From Acanthochlamys bracteata (taxonomy: Eukaryota; Streptophyta; Magnoliopsida; Pandanales; Velloziaceae), in NCBI GenBank assembly GCA_019914995.1, contig CM034139.1, positions 7,666,461-7,730,460 of the forward strand: a DNA stretch of 64,000 bases, given 5' to 3'. The position numbers were made by a program, and so were the translations under genes. Below the pieces are notes generated by a model. That model was not told the origin of the DNA. It made no database searches and worked only from the letters and a program-made list of their open reading frames with translations. Shown piece after piece: positions 25,579-37,699 of this stretch. The number at the start of each line of letters is the position of its first letter. The first letter of the stretch is position 1.

Positions 25579-26004
25579 ATGTGGAGCCTGTTGCGTGCGG
25601 CGACGGGGAGAGGCGCCGTCGAAGATACCGATGCCTACGGCGGCGTGGAGTTCTGGAGAGATCCCGAGCGATCCGGCTGGCTGACCAAGCAAGGCGAGTA
25701 CATCAAGACCTGGCGCCGCCGATGGTTCGTTCTCAAGCAGGGCAAGCTCTTCTGGTTCAAGGATTCCGCCGTCTCACGAGCTTCCGTCCCCCGCGGTGTT
25801 ATTCCGGTCTCCTCGTGCCTCACCGTCAAGGGCGCAGAGGACGCTCTCAATCGGGCCAACACCTTCGAGCTCTCCACGCCTCAGGAGACCATGTACTTCA
25901 TCGCCGACTCCGATAAGGAAAAAGAAGAATGGATCAACTCGATCGGCAGATCAATCGTGCAGCACTCCAGATCTCTCTCTCACAACGAAGTCCTCGACTA
26001 CTGA
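25579..26004 (+). CDS. PH1: Pleckstrin homology domain protein (PH1-like)
   Basis: This is a single exon of 141 residues, matching the small plant PH1 family that is almost entirely one PH domain. The domain runs from about residue 28 (ERSGWLTKQGEYIKTWRRRW) to about residue 132, ending in the helix EKEEWINSIGRSIVQHSRS. The basic cluster KTWRRRWFVLKQ in the first strands is the usual phosphoinositide contact. Family proteins bind PI3P and related lipids on endosomal membranes. The frame stays open upstream to a Met at 25471, but residues from MWSLLRAATG onward match the family start, so I chose 25579. The stop lies directly after EVLDY, a few residues short of Arabidopsis PH1. The gene starts about 620 bases after the ASA stop, on the same strand. 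Confidence 0.93.
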   Translation: MWSLLRAATGRGAVEDTDAYGGVEFWRDPERSGWLTKQGEYIKTWRRRWFVLKQGKLFWFKDSAVSRASVPRGVIPVSSCLTVKGAEDALNRANTFELSTPQETMYFIADSDKEKEEWINSIGRSIVQHSRSLSHNEVLDY

Positions 26005-27270
26005 GGGAAGTCAGATCATTTATCAAATCCCACCTTCTTTTGTCTGCTCTTCCGTACAGAGTCTTTTTGGGTGAAGGCAAAGCTTTTTCTCATCATTGTT
26101 CAACCATGCAATTAACAAGTCCTTCTGCAAAATTGGATGCGTAATTCACAGAATTCAAATTCTGTGCTCGTTACGATATGTTACAATTGTTGCTGGTATG
26201 AATATTATGCTATTGAGATTGTCTGAGAATGGAAAAACAGGAATTTTGATTATTTTAAGGAAGGTCACAAAGCATGCTCCTTCTGGTTAACTTATTACAA
26301 AATTCATATGCAGTTGAGACGTGAAATCTTAAAGAGCTCCTTCTGTGGAAAAACATTTCATCAGGTACAATATACATAACGAAACTGCAGTTTCTCTGGC
26401 TGACACAGAAGCATATCACCAATTCCAGAAACACAATACGTATTATGCTACCACCAGTTATATCAGTAGAACTAAACGGAAAGTTAGAAGTTTGATTTTC
26501 AGCTATTAAACACCAGAATAATGACTATAACTGATTGCTGCAAGAATAATTAGCTAACAGTGTTACCAAATTGCGGATAGCATTCTCAGCACCTTTGAGC
26601 TAATAAGCTTCCTTTGTGGTGTTGCCTAATAAGCACCTTTGAAAAGTGCCTATTTAAGCTAGTTAACTTCTAATAGTATTGCAAAGAGAAATTGAGAAGA
26701 GAGAGCTAAAGCAAAACTGTTACTGCAACCACAAAGCGGTAATCCTTACACAAGTGTGAATTACAATTCTACAAGTCGTGCTCATAAAGTAGATAACAAT
26801 ATATGCTTTAATTTCTGTGCTTGACAAAAACTGTTTACTAATTCCCAGTTAGACTACAACTTCAGAATGTAATAACTCTACAGTCCGGACTTGTAAAAAG
26901 AAAAAGAGCAGCACTTGAAAGAGAGGCATGAAGAAAGTACCCTGGAAGAAATAGCTGGTTGGACTTGCTCATGCGTATCAGCAAGAAAAAATCACTTCAT
27001 TTCCCCTTCGCAGATGTTAGATTAGTATGAAGATCTTGGACGGCATTTTAATTACTGATTGTAAGCTAAATATATAAGTGTCAATTCTACATATGATCTC
27101 TCAAAGCAACAACTCCTCATATGCACCCCAAGAATATCTAGTTAGACAAACTCAGAAAAGACCAGAAACTAAGGGTAAACACAAATGGCTAAATAGAAAT
27201 TTCAATGGCGAATTTAGTTAGTTAACTATTTCCTTACCGATTAAGCCAAACGCCACAAAATTAAACATTT
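26005..27270. other. Spacer between PH gene and kinase relic
   Basis: No gene was recognised. The left part is probably the PH gene 3' untranslated region; the rest is AT-rich unique-looking DNA. Confidence 0.4.
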
Positions 27271-28130
27271 ATTACATAATACAAACAGATTCTTCATCTC
27301 AAGTCCCCTAATGGACTTGCAGCTACTTTGTCCACTTACTATATTTCAAGTATCAGAACTCCAAAACTGAACATGTCAGCCTTTTTGTTAGTTGTCCTAG
27401 TCGAGCACTCCTGCAAAGTTAAGCATGGAGAAACCAATGATGATCACAGATGAAATCTATCGAGATGGATCATGTACAAGCAAATATATGTATAACTTAT
27501 CCGTAGAAAACATTTGAGGACAACATTTATCACTTGAACGAGGACTTACAATAAAAGTCATCAAACCTAAAGAGTTGTACACTGAAAGTGATCCTTTACG
27601 TGGTTTCAGCTACTCATGTACTGATGTGGGTCAAATCATCAGGCAAAAGCTTCACCAAACCAATCTCCAATTTAGGAACTAAGTCAGAGCCAAGAAGGAT
27701 AAGACTGGTTTTAATATCACAGTGAACAATCGGTTGTTCAGCTTCCTCATGTAGGAAGGAAAGTCCAGTAGCCGTACCCAAAGTAATAACACTTCGTTTG
27801 TGCCAAAACAAGTTGAAGTTTCCTATTCTTTGGCCCTGAAACAGCAAATGATCACAAATTTTCCCATCAATTCTTAATCAGTCATCAGAGAAGGTGTGAA
27901 ATATTACCAAGCAAGACATTTTCCAAACTACTGTTGTCAAGGTACTCATATACCAAAACTCTGTTATTACCTTCAACACATCATCCAATTTAGCTCAACA
28001 GGATTAAGACTCCTGATGCTTGATAGGACACCAATCTCTGTGAGAAACTTGTTTGCGCATTGCTATGACTCAGAAGAAAGTGACTTCAGTGCAACAGGAA
28101 TCCCATTGTCATTATATTAAATTTCTGTCA
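27270..28130 (-). pseudogene. Receptor-like cytoplasmic kinase relic (CRPK1/At1g16670 type)
   Basis: Read on the minus strand, successive blocks follow the order of a kinase of the cold-responsive protein kinase 1 group. About 28100-27990 gives an ALKSLSSES...FLTEIGVLSSI stretch (the VKVLSAES and FLTEI region). About 27985-27905 gives VEGNNRVLVYEYLDNSSLEN. 27845-27614 gives TATGLSFLHEEAEQPIVHCDIK and LVKLLPDDLTHIST. About 27420-27300 gives KKADMFSFGVLILEI. It is dead: in-frame stops occur after LSSES and after THIST, the catalytic-loop HRD is HCD, and the DFG magnesium motif has become EIG. At least one intron border is kept, so it is not a retrocopy. Its first exon may lie near 28500-28700 (a CRVCC and RSRERK stretch), but I cannot prove that. 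Confidence 0.82.
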
Positions 28131-29072
28131 ATTGAAAGCTGATGAACTAACTAAAGTACTCTTGCTATCTGACTAATCACGCAGGAACTTATGCATTTAG
28201 CAGGAAAACGAGAAGCACGAAAGCATTTATCTTATTGACTCTTGGAATCATGCATACCTGAACTGCAAACTCTTGTTCTTGTCCTTGATTACTGGAGCAG
28301 CGAAGCAGCAAAGCTTCATTTTTTTCCAATAAATCAAGAATCAATCAAGAGGAACTCTTAACTTCCTGAAAGACGAATATGGTCCGAGTTAAGTGGCTCA
28401 AATTATCATACCAGATGGAAAAAAGATATCATCATCATCAGTGAGTCAGTTGCGCAGCTATTATAAGAAGTGATAGTAAAATTTTAAAAGAAGATACACT
28501 TTTCTGTTCAAGCTCCGGCTGATGGAAACCTGTGATGTTATGTGATTTTCTTTCGCGGCTTCTCTCCTCTTCACCCGTTGAGTTGCAGCAAACACGACAA
28601 TTAAAACTGAAAAGAACAACTTCAATTGAGAAAACCGTTAGACCTGTCGGCCCAAATTCAGCCAACGATGCTGCCTTTGCTGGTGGGCTCAGGAAAACAG
28701 TCCAAATATAAAACCCCACTTTTTCCATGAATCGGTAAAGTTAATTATTAGCTATGCTTCATCAATACAAACTAAAACAGCTTGAATTTTTTTGTCTCCT
28801 ACATTCCCAGAATAAGAACACAGACACAAACTCCACCACCACCATCACCGTTCAGAGTCTCTTCTCTCTCTCTCTCTTCGTCAGTTCCTACCACAAACGC
28901 AACAACATCATTAGCAACAGGAATACAGAAGCAGGAGGGAAAGAATAAGATCGCCCTCATTTCTTCACCTCCGGTAACTCAAGCAGCAACGCCGCCCAGG
29001 CTACTAGCTCTCTAATTTCGATCTGTGATTGAAATCTGAAAATAGAGATCTGCTTCTTCCTTCGAGTAAGTA

Positions 29073-32000
29073 ATGGAATTAATAACAACCTTCCACAGCG
29101 CCCCCTCGCCGGAGCCAATGCATCTCTTCATCGCTCTCTTCTTCGCCGTTTCCTTCCTCTGCGCCCGCTACTTGCTCGACTCATTCCTGTTCAAGGTAAT
29201 CTGCTCGTAACGTTCTTTTGCTTTTGTCCATATCAGGCTCTTCGTAATCGAATTAGATTGCGGTGCTAATCCATTTCTTAGGAGTGCTCTAGCTTGTTTA
29301 AAAACAATCTATAGTTTCGAAACTAATTTCAGTACAAATTAATCAGTGGATAATTCAGGAAATGACCTTCGCTTGGGTTTGATCTTATGCTATGGAGGGG
29401 ATAGATAGCAGGACCGAGTGAAGTAAGCTCACTCAACTTAAATACGTTGACGCTGTTATGAACATCTCATAGCAGTAAGACAGGAGTTATAAATACCTGT
29501 ACCGTTTGGCAACAGTGGTCCAAACGAGTTCAATCCAGCTTTAATATGTAGGGATATTCAGTATCCACTCATTCTGAGTAAAAGGATTAACAAAAATGGA
29601 CTAGATGCTCACACTGAAATTAATGAATGGAACCACTACTTAGTTCTTGGTTCTGCAGAAGACAAATTTAACCATGGATAGGCACAAGGAGCACCAATGA
29701 TTCCAAAGAGAAAGCAGCCTTCTGTGCTTTTATTGGACTATTCACAGGTCATGGCTACATGACATGATCTTCTCTCATATAAACTTGCAGATTCAATGAA
29801 ATTGCACACGAAGTCGAGAACTAGTGTAAACAATAGTACCAGTAGAGCAATCGTTATTCTCCTTTAAGGATGGTTGTCTTTCCTGGAGTGTGCATTGAAT
29901 ATATTTATCTCTTGCTTCTGTCATTTTGATATTTTCCTTTTCTCTATATCGTAAGGCTTTAGTGAAGTCACGAATCCATTGACTACTATATAATGATGTT
30001 ATATAAGAAGTCAATGTATAACAATTCCTCCTTATATAAATCCTGGAGAACTTTTTTGGAGCTTGTAAGATCTTGTTGTCAACCTCACCTTAGTTGCTCT
30101 TAAGTTGCTTTAAAATTATTAACGTAAGGACACTTTTTTCTTTTTTCTTTTTAGCCACTGTCTGTCAGACTCATTTGTGGCAAAGCAGTTCCTCTGAAAA
30201 TTTCTGAGAGTAGAGAGGCAAAAGTAATCAAGTGTTCAGAATCACTGTGGAAGTTGAGTTACTATGTGGCTGTTCAGGTTTGGATGCTTTCTATCATACG
30301 ACAAGAACCATGGTCCATGCATATCAAGGAATACTTTAATGGCTGGCCTGATCAAGAGCTAAGGTTGATATGTTCTCCTTCCCTTCTGCATGTTTCACTT
30401 GTCAGAATGATAAGAGTAGATTCATCAAGTAGATAGTAAGATTTAAAGTCCATGCATCTTACTTATGATTCTAAGTGATGACATATTGTAGACTCTCTGT
30501 GATTAAATGCTTCTTCAAGTGGTTCTAACATACCGTTTTGAATCTTCTTCTCATTGAGCTTTGGTTAGCCTTTTATATATAGGTTTCTGCTATGCCATGT
30601 CATGTCAATGCCTTTGTAATCATCAGTTCATGATACTTAAGTTAGTAAGCATCTTTCTTGTAGACACGGATGATTTAGGAACCAGATAAATGCTACCCTT
30701 TTACTGATGTTTTTGTTTTACTTGTCAGATTGTCTTTGAAGCTCTTCTATATGTGTCAGTGTGGATTTTATGTCTACAGCATTGGTGCTCTGCTGGTTTG
30801 GGAAACTCGAAGGAAGGATTTTGTTATTATGATGTCCCATCACATAGTTACCACAATTTTGATTGGATTCTCCTACTTGACTGGGTAACTTAATGTCCTT
30901 GTTCTAGTCCTTTAAATTAAATTAACTACTGGTTCTCAAATAAACTCCTACTAGCACTTCTTAACATGATACTAACTTGAGATCTATGATATTACAGCTT
31001 TTTTCGCATTGGAATAATCATTCTGTCCTTGCATGACACAAGTGATGTGTTTATGGAAGCAGCAAAAATATTCAAATATTCAGAGAAGGAGATAGGTGCT
31101 AGCATATGTTTTGGGCTTTTTGCAATCTCATGGCTATTGTTGCGACTGATATTCTTTCCCTTTTGGACAATCAGGGCCTCAAGGTTTCTGTAACTCTTTC
31201 AATGAATAATCTTGAGCTTTAACATTTTTTTACTGGTAATATGTTATGGTTATCTTGCAGTTACTACTCTATTGAGGAGATGAGGAAACTGGACACCTTC
31301 CCCATAACTTTATACTACAGTTTTAATACGATGCTTCTTACATTGCTTGGATTTCACATATATTGGTGGATTCTCATATGCGCAATGATCAGGAGGCAAT
31401 TGAGAAATAGGGGACAAGTGGGAGAAGATATTCGATCAGGTAACATGTTTTTACATGTAATGACATAGTCACATAGACGTGAACTACTTTATAGAATTGA
31501 TTGGTATGATATACTGGATTTTACCAATGGTAATTGAAATTTCAAAGTGTTGCCTCTGTAAAGATCAACTTCAACAATGCATCAGGAAAATTCCATTTGC
31601 CACCTGTTTGAACAAAGGTTAATAACAAATGAAAGATTAATTGTAGTTTGGTGTTTACCGAAGGTCCAAAAAGATGGATTGAAGTATGATAAATAAGCAT
31701 GTTCTAATGTTTGGTTTTCTGTAGGAATTCAAATTAACCATTACTTTTTCTCCATTCGTAAAGCTTTGACTTTGATGAGTTTCAACATATATTTTTTAGG
31801 GACCTATGTCTGAGTGCTAGCATAATCAGTTTGGTTTTATGCCATGAAGATCTACTATGAAAGCGATTTATCTACTCAGAAAATTGATAAAACAATATAG
31901 GAAAAAGGAGCAAGACCTACACAGATTTTTATAGATTTAGAAAAAAAAAACTTAAGTGTTATGATGGGTGTACAAAGAAAATATATTTAATACATATATA

Positions 32001-33372
32001 ATGATCATTAAGGATATATATGATAGAGTAGTTACTGAGGTACACTGTATGGTGATGTTAGTAGAGGGTTTTCGATTATTATAGGTTTGCATCAAAATTC
32101 AGCTCTAAGTTCTTAACTATTTGTGTTATGAATAGATAAACTCACTCGACATATTAAGGATGAAGTACCGTGGTGTATTTTATTTGCCGATGATAGTTTT
32201 AATTTACGAGACAAAAAAAGTGATTAAATTATAAATTGAAATGTTGGAAGAACACCATAAAATCAAAAAGTCTAAAATTAAATAGAATCAAAACAGAATA
32301 CATGCACTGTCATTTTAATAAATATAAGGATGATAATAATAGTGTTGTTTCCATAAAGGATTGTGTAGTATCGCAAAGTGATAATTTTAAATATTTAGAT
32401 TCGATTATTTTAAAGAAAGAAGAATTGAAAAAAATATTATGCATATAATTAAAACAGGATGAATGAAATGATGAGGTGCTACTGAAATTTTGTGTGATAA
32501 GAAAATAACTTTAAAGTTAAAAAGTTAGTTTATAGAACAATCATTCAACCTACAATGTTATACTGATGCTCGGCTATCAAAGGTCAAGATATTTAGAAAA
32601 CATACCTAACGAAATTAAGAATGTGTCGGTATAATAGAATGGATAAATTACAAAATTAAAATATATGCCAACAAGTAGCTGTCTTGCCCGTTGAGGACAA
32701 GTTAATAGAAACTAGGATTAGGTGGTACTACGAATATATCCTGCGTAGATCTAAATATATTGTAGTGCATAAGAGTAATGTGATTTTATTAGAACATTTT
32801 AGTAGAAAAGAAAGTTAGACCAAAACTAACTTGGCCCAGGATGGTGGTGAATGATTTAGAGTAATTAGATTTTTCGCTGAATCTAGTTTATAATATAACG
32901 GAATAGAAAGAATAGAATCATATGGCCAACCCCATTCAAGTGAGATAAAGGCATAGTTTTTGTTATTGTTATATTGGTGCTAGCAAGATGACCTCATTGT
33001 CCTGGATTCTTACTCCCAGGTCAACCTAAAATACTTTATTATGAGTTTTCTCTTCATACGAAAGCAACCGGAAATCTTCATTACCAGCTGTGTGTCCTAT
33101 GTATTTTAGTTGACACGCTAGCAAATTCGTACACATGCTATCTAAGAGGTCTACTACTTTTGTTGGTTTGACGGCCCTCAGTCTGGCCACTTATCGAATA
33201 CCTGTGCAAGCGATGAGATAATATTTGCTCGAGGCTTTATGTCAAGTTATTGACACTTACCTCACTTGTTGCAAGTTATGTGGGTTTCTTTTATGATTGT
33301 AATTTCATTCTACGGCCAATCTGTAATGAACATCTATTTGTTCCAAATGCAGATTCTGAGGATGAGCAGTGA
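29073..33372 (+). CDS. LOH2: LAG1-type ceramide synthase (LOH2/ASC1-like)
   Basis: Six exons join in frame: 29073-29195, 30155-30363, 30729-30884, 30998-31183, 31261-31439 and 33353-33372, giving 290 residues. The enzyme joins a fatty acyl-CoA to a sphingoid base in the ER, making ceramides. It is a multi-pass TLC-domain protein. CSESLWKLSYY and LKLFYMCQCGFYVY open the domain, the active-site His pair is in MMSHHIVTT (148-149), and the Lag1p motif follows with the HD pair at 175-176 and VFMEAAKIFKYSEKE. The acidic tail EDIRSDSEDEQ matches the LOH2 ending. The short N-terminus and IKCSESLWKL favour LOH2 over LOH1/LOH3. The last intron is about 1.9 kb because it holds a LINE relic in the same orientation, and the last exon encodes only six residues. 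Confidence 0.93.
31795..32975 (+). mobile_element. Decayed RTE-like LINE in the last LOH intron
   Basis: Broken reverse-transcriptase reading frames can be followed on the plus strand. After the fingers region (QFGFMP...AIYLLRKLI) comes a DLEK-like stretch, IIKDIYDRVVTEV, and then LFADDS at about 32190, the YADD-box catalytic site. The typical C-terminal LINE order follows (CW.IK, then R.DKL, then LPVEDKLIETRIRWY). The 3' end carries the family-typical CCCCATTCAAGTGAGATAAAGGC and a TTGTTATTGTTAT tail, as in plant RTE elements. Many stops and frameshifts mean it is inactive. The 5' part is missing. Orientation matches the host gene. Confidence 0.8.
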
Positions 33373-34641
33373 CTCTGTAGCATAATTTGCAGCAAGGAAG
33401 CCAAGGTATAAGCACTGATTGGCTCAACTTACACGTTCTCTTATAAAGGAGTTCTTTCTTCTCTCGCTATGGCAGATTTCATAATTTTGATCTAATTGGT
33501 CTATACAAGGATATAGCCTTGAATATGCAATTATCTACCAATTCATTTCACTGGCTTTTTCCCTTTCCATTTTTTTGACAAAATAGACCGAGGCAATTGC
33601 CGTACAGATAGCTGAATCTGCATAAGCATACAGAGATCAACATGAGCACGTTACGTAGTTGTTGTTTAGCTCCAGAGCCAATGAATGTAACGAATGTGGC
33701 TGATCTTCTCCCTACTATTTCTATTACACTAGGAGCTAATATGAATGAGAGGTGTAGGAAGAAGTGTTGAATCCATGAACCGGATGATGTAACTCTCTTC
33801 ACCCTTGTTAGTTAATTCTTGTGACGAAAATGATATTGCGTTTTGCTTCTTAACTTCGTGATGCGTGCGTCTCTGCAGTCCAGTGAAATTTTCCAAGAGA
33901 ACTGGTGGAGGTACGTATGTGACAAGAACATGTTAGAGACCGGCGCATTTGACTATTATTTTGAGTTTCTACTGCAGGAATCCTTAATGGAAGGTATATC
34001 TTGTTTAAGACTCCTGATTCATAAAATTGGTAATGGGAAACGGTTGGTGCCGTGCGTGAGAGCCGTGCAAAACGTGTGATTGGCAGAGCATCATGATCAT
34101 GAATGAATATTGATTGATTCGATATTGAGAGATGATTATAGGACCCAGCAGTAAGTAACAAAAAGTTTAAGGATAAATTTGATTATTATCCAATAGCTGC
34201 TTAGTAATCCAATCATATATATTATTATGATCCCGATAAGTTGAATCATCATCCAATGGCTGGCGTTTAGTCGATGCGTTTTGGGAAAGGATCGTGGACA
34301 CGGAGCCGCCCCATTTTCTTCCTTCTAGATTAGACGGCAGCGTAAAGCAAAACCGTCATCTATCTTGTATTGCTAGTAAATAAATAAATTAATTAACTAA
34401 TAAGAAAGATAGTTTCGTAGGTTTAACTGAAAATTTTCCCGTATTTTTAATTTATAAGTCTCATTTTATGTGGTCTTCCGGGACCCCTGAGAAACGTTTG
34501 GTGGGTTCCAGTATACCTACGTTCGCTTTACTCATCCTCAACCAAAACTCTACTCCGCCGCCTCTTTACCAATCCTCTCTTTCCTTTTCTAATTGTTTCA
34601 CCGGATAACTCAAATTCCGGCCGCCGATTGATCGATAAGCG
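33373..34641. other. Spacer between LOH and NPC genes
   Basis: The left part probably holds the ceramide synthase 3' untranslated region, and the right part the promoter and leader of the phospholipase gene. Short open frames near 33548-34161 match no family I know. Confidence 0.4.
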
Positions 34642-37225
34642 ATGGCCTCCACACCGCGGCTACGGCTCCTCTTCTTATTCTACCTTCTCGTGTCAACTCA
34701 CTGCCTCCGCGACGTCGACGGCGACTTGGAGTTCAGCTGGTGGAAGAAGAAGAAGCACGAGATCAAGGGACCCATAAAGACAGTGGTCATCGTAGTGATG
34801 GAGAACCGTTCCTTCGACCACATGCTTGGCTGGCTCAATCTCTCCGGCGTTGACGGTCTCACCGGCAAAGAATTCAACCACTTGAACGCCTCGGACTCGT
34901 CTTCCCTTAAAGTCTTCGTCTCTCCCCACGCCTCTTTCGTTGACTCCGATCCCGGTCACTCTTACCAGGCCATCCGCCAGCAGATCTTTGGCTCCGACGA
35001 TGACTCTCTCCCTCCGACCATGTCAGGCTTCGCTCAGCAGGCCTTCTCCATGGACCCTCACATGCCTTCCGCTGTCATGAGCGGTTTCCTCCCGCAAGCA
35101 GTCCCCATCTTCGATTCTCTAGCTAGGAACTTTGCTGTCTTTGATCGCTGGTTCGCCTCCGTCCCGTCCTCCACGCAGCCGAATCGCCTTTATGCCCACT
35201 CTGCCACCTCGCATGGCGCCTTCAGCAATGTCAGGAAGGATCTCATTCATGGATTCCCCCAGCGTACCATCTTCGATACACTAGACGAAGCCGGTCTCTC
35301 CTTCGGGGTCTACTACCAGAACATTCCCGCCGTACTCTTCTTCCGCTCCCTCCGGAAGCTCAAGTTCGTCAATAAGTTCCACTCCTACAAGCACACTTTC
35401 AAGCGTCACGCTCGCCTGGGCCGCCTCCCAAACTATGCAGTCATCGAGCAAAGGTACTTTGATGTCCGCCACTCCCCAGCAAACGACGACCATCCATCGC
35501 ATGACGTAGCGAGGGGGCAGAAGTTTATCAAGGAAATATATGAGACTCTACGTGCTAGCCCACAGTGGAACGAGATGGCACTGCTCATTACTTATGATGA
35601 GCATGGTGGGTTTTATGACCATGTTCCTACTCCTGTCTCTGGCGTCCCCAACCCAGACGGGATCATTGGCAAAGAGCCTTACTACTTCAAGTTCGACAGG
35701 CTAGGCGTCCGTGTCCCCACCCTGCTCATCTCTCCTTGGATAGACAAGGGAACAGGTAATCTCATCTTTCTCTGCCCTTATTGTCAGCATTATTATTGCC
35801 AGAGTACCACAATGACCAATTCTTATTGACAACATGTAGGAATTTCTTACGGAATGCATACTTAGAAGACATTATCTTCTTAGAACCATATCTCTAAGAA
35901 CTTCACATGTAGTAGGTGCTTGATGCTTATAATGTTAATAGTTTAACATCTTAAAAATAAAATCTGGTATCTCAACACAAAAAGTTCCTTTTGCATGTTG
36001 CTGGGCCTCTAGTCTTCCCATTCTTGAATCAAGTTGTGCTTGTTGACCTCAGCAATGAGAGTGAGCTAAATGGTACATTTAGCATATTAAACATGTTCTT
36101 ATCTGCGTCAAAATTCTTGGAATTTACTTTACTTGCATGTAGCTTGGGATATATTATCCCAAGTTGAGCATGTATATTATCTTGTTGGAATGTATTTGAC
36201 TATCATTTTAAAGTGAGCGTATTATCATGTACAATCTGCAGAATTATGTGTATGGTTTTGTTACTTCAATTTTACTTGCAGTGATCCATGAGCCTAGCGG
36301 TCCAACTCCATCTTCTCAGTTTGAGCATTCATCCATACCTGCAACTATTAAGAAATTGTTCAATCTGGACAATTCAAACTACCTTACAAAGCGTGATGCA
36401 TGGGCGGGTACCTTTGAGAACTATTTCTCTCTTCGCAAGACTCCACGAACTGACTGTCCAGGTTGTTTTCAATATCTGCATGTTGTTTAGTTATATACTC
36501 CATATATCACTCATGGCTTTTTTTCATTTGATACTTAGTTAAAGTCTTTTCATTATACCCGTGCATGCAACAAGTTCTTTGGTCATTTTAGAAAATTATC
36601 AACTGCCTCTCATGTTATTTTCTCTGCATGCCCTTGTTATTGTTTCGTGGAGGCAGTCTTTTGTAAGTTATGGTTTGATGTCTGCCAAAAGTGTAGACTG
36701 AGCTTTGAAATTTATTATGGCAGTTTTATGCGTTCAAGTTTGTTTTGCAAACAATATGCTATTAACCATTCACATAATTCATTGACATCTGAATTTTTTT
36801 GGTTGGCTATGGGGGCCATGCTTCTCATTAGAACAAAACATCGAGGGTATCGTAGTTTTGCTGATTGATGTACTTCCTGTGTAGAGAAACTCCCCTTGGT
36901 GTTGAAATCGCTGAGACCGTTTGGACCAAGAGAAGATGTTTCCCTTTCGGAATTTCAGGTGGAGCTGATCCAGCTTGCCTCCCAACTGAATGGAGACCAT
37001 GTTCTGAACTCTTACCCTGATATAGGTAGAGGAATGTCTGTCCGTGAAGCTAACGAATATGCAGAGGGTGCTGTTGCGAGGTTCCTGGAAGCTGGGAGGG
37101 CAGCACTTGGGGCAGGAGCTAATGAGTCTGCAATCGTGACAATGAGGCCTTCACTTACTAGCAGGACCAACAGCAGGAATACGAATCAGCTAGCTGCAGT
37201 TGAACCACTGCAAGCAGTCCAGTAG
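34642..37225 (+). CDS. NPC: Non-specific phospholipase C
   Basis: Three exons join in frame: 34642-35755, 36282-36461 and 36885-37225, giving 544 residues. NPCs hydrolyse phosphatidylcholine and related lipids to diacylglycerol and a phosphorylated headgroup, acting in lipid remodelling and signalling. A hydrophobic N-terminus (residues 5-20) looks like a signal peptide or anchor, as in NPC1, NPC2 and NPC6. Phosphoesterase-family marks include [11 protein letters not shown] (from residue 54), the STQPNR-SATSHG region, [15 protein letters not shown] (from residue 317), [15 protein letters not shown] and [13 protein letters not shown]. The last exon is the variable C-terminal part that splits NPC subgroups. 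Exon 1 is clearly richer in G and C than the introns and other exons, a gradient often seen in monocots. Subgroup not resolved. Confidence 0.93.
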
Positions 37226-37690
37226 AGTAAATTTTATATTTGTATATACGTAGTTTCTCAAACGCAAACAAACATTGGAGCCTATGATGCCTCCATCAGC
37301 ATCACATATAGTGCGTATGAATGTTATTGGATTGATGTAAGTTACAAAGACAAAGTTGCCACGCTGGTTTTGGCGTAATGGTTAGCTTCTTTAAAATTAC
37401 TTGATCATGGGTGCGAGTTTAATGCAGGTTTTCTAATACCGCTTGAATATCTCAGACGGCCAATTGTGTGCTTGGCTGGAAAATGTTATTTTGTTAGTTA
37501 ACTAAAATTTCACAACATTTTATCTGCGGCTTCGTGGAAAAATTCGTGAAAACAATGAAAAACAAATCTGTGAAGTCAATAAGAATTAAGAAAATGAATA
37601 TTAGATACAACACTATCATCGACCAAGAACTGCTGCTAAGATAAAACACTTCTTTTAAAAAACAGAGAAGGTCGTCATTTGAACTCGATC
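37226..37690. other. 3' flank of the NPC gene
   Basis: Probable 3' untranslated region and spacer. No other feature was recognised before the AMT1 relic. Confidence 0.4.
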
Positions 37691-37699
37691 TTATCGTAG

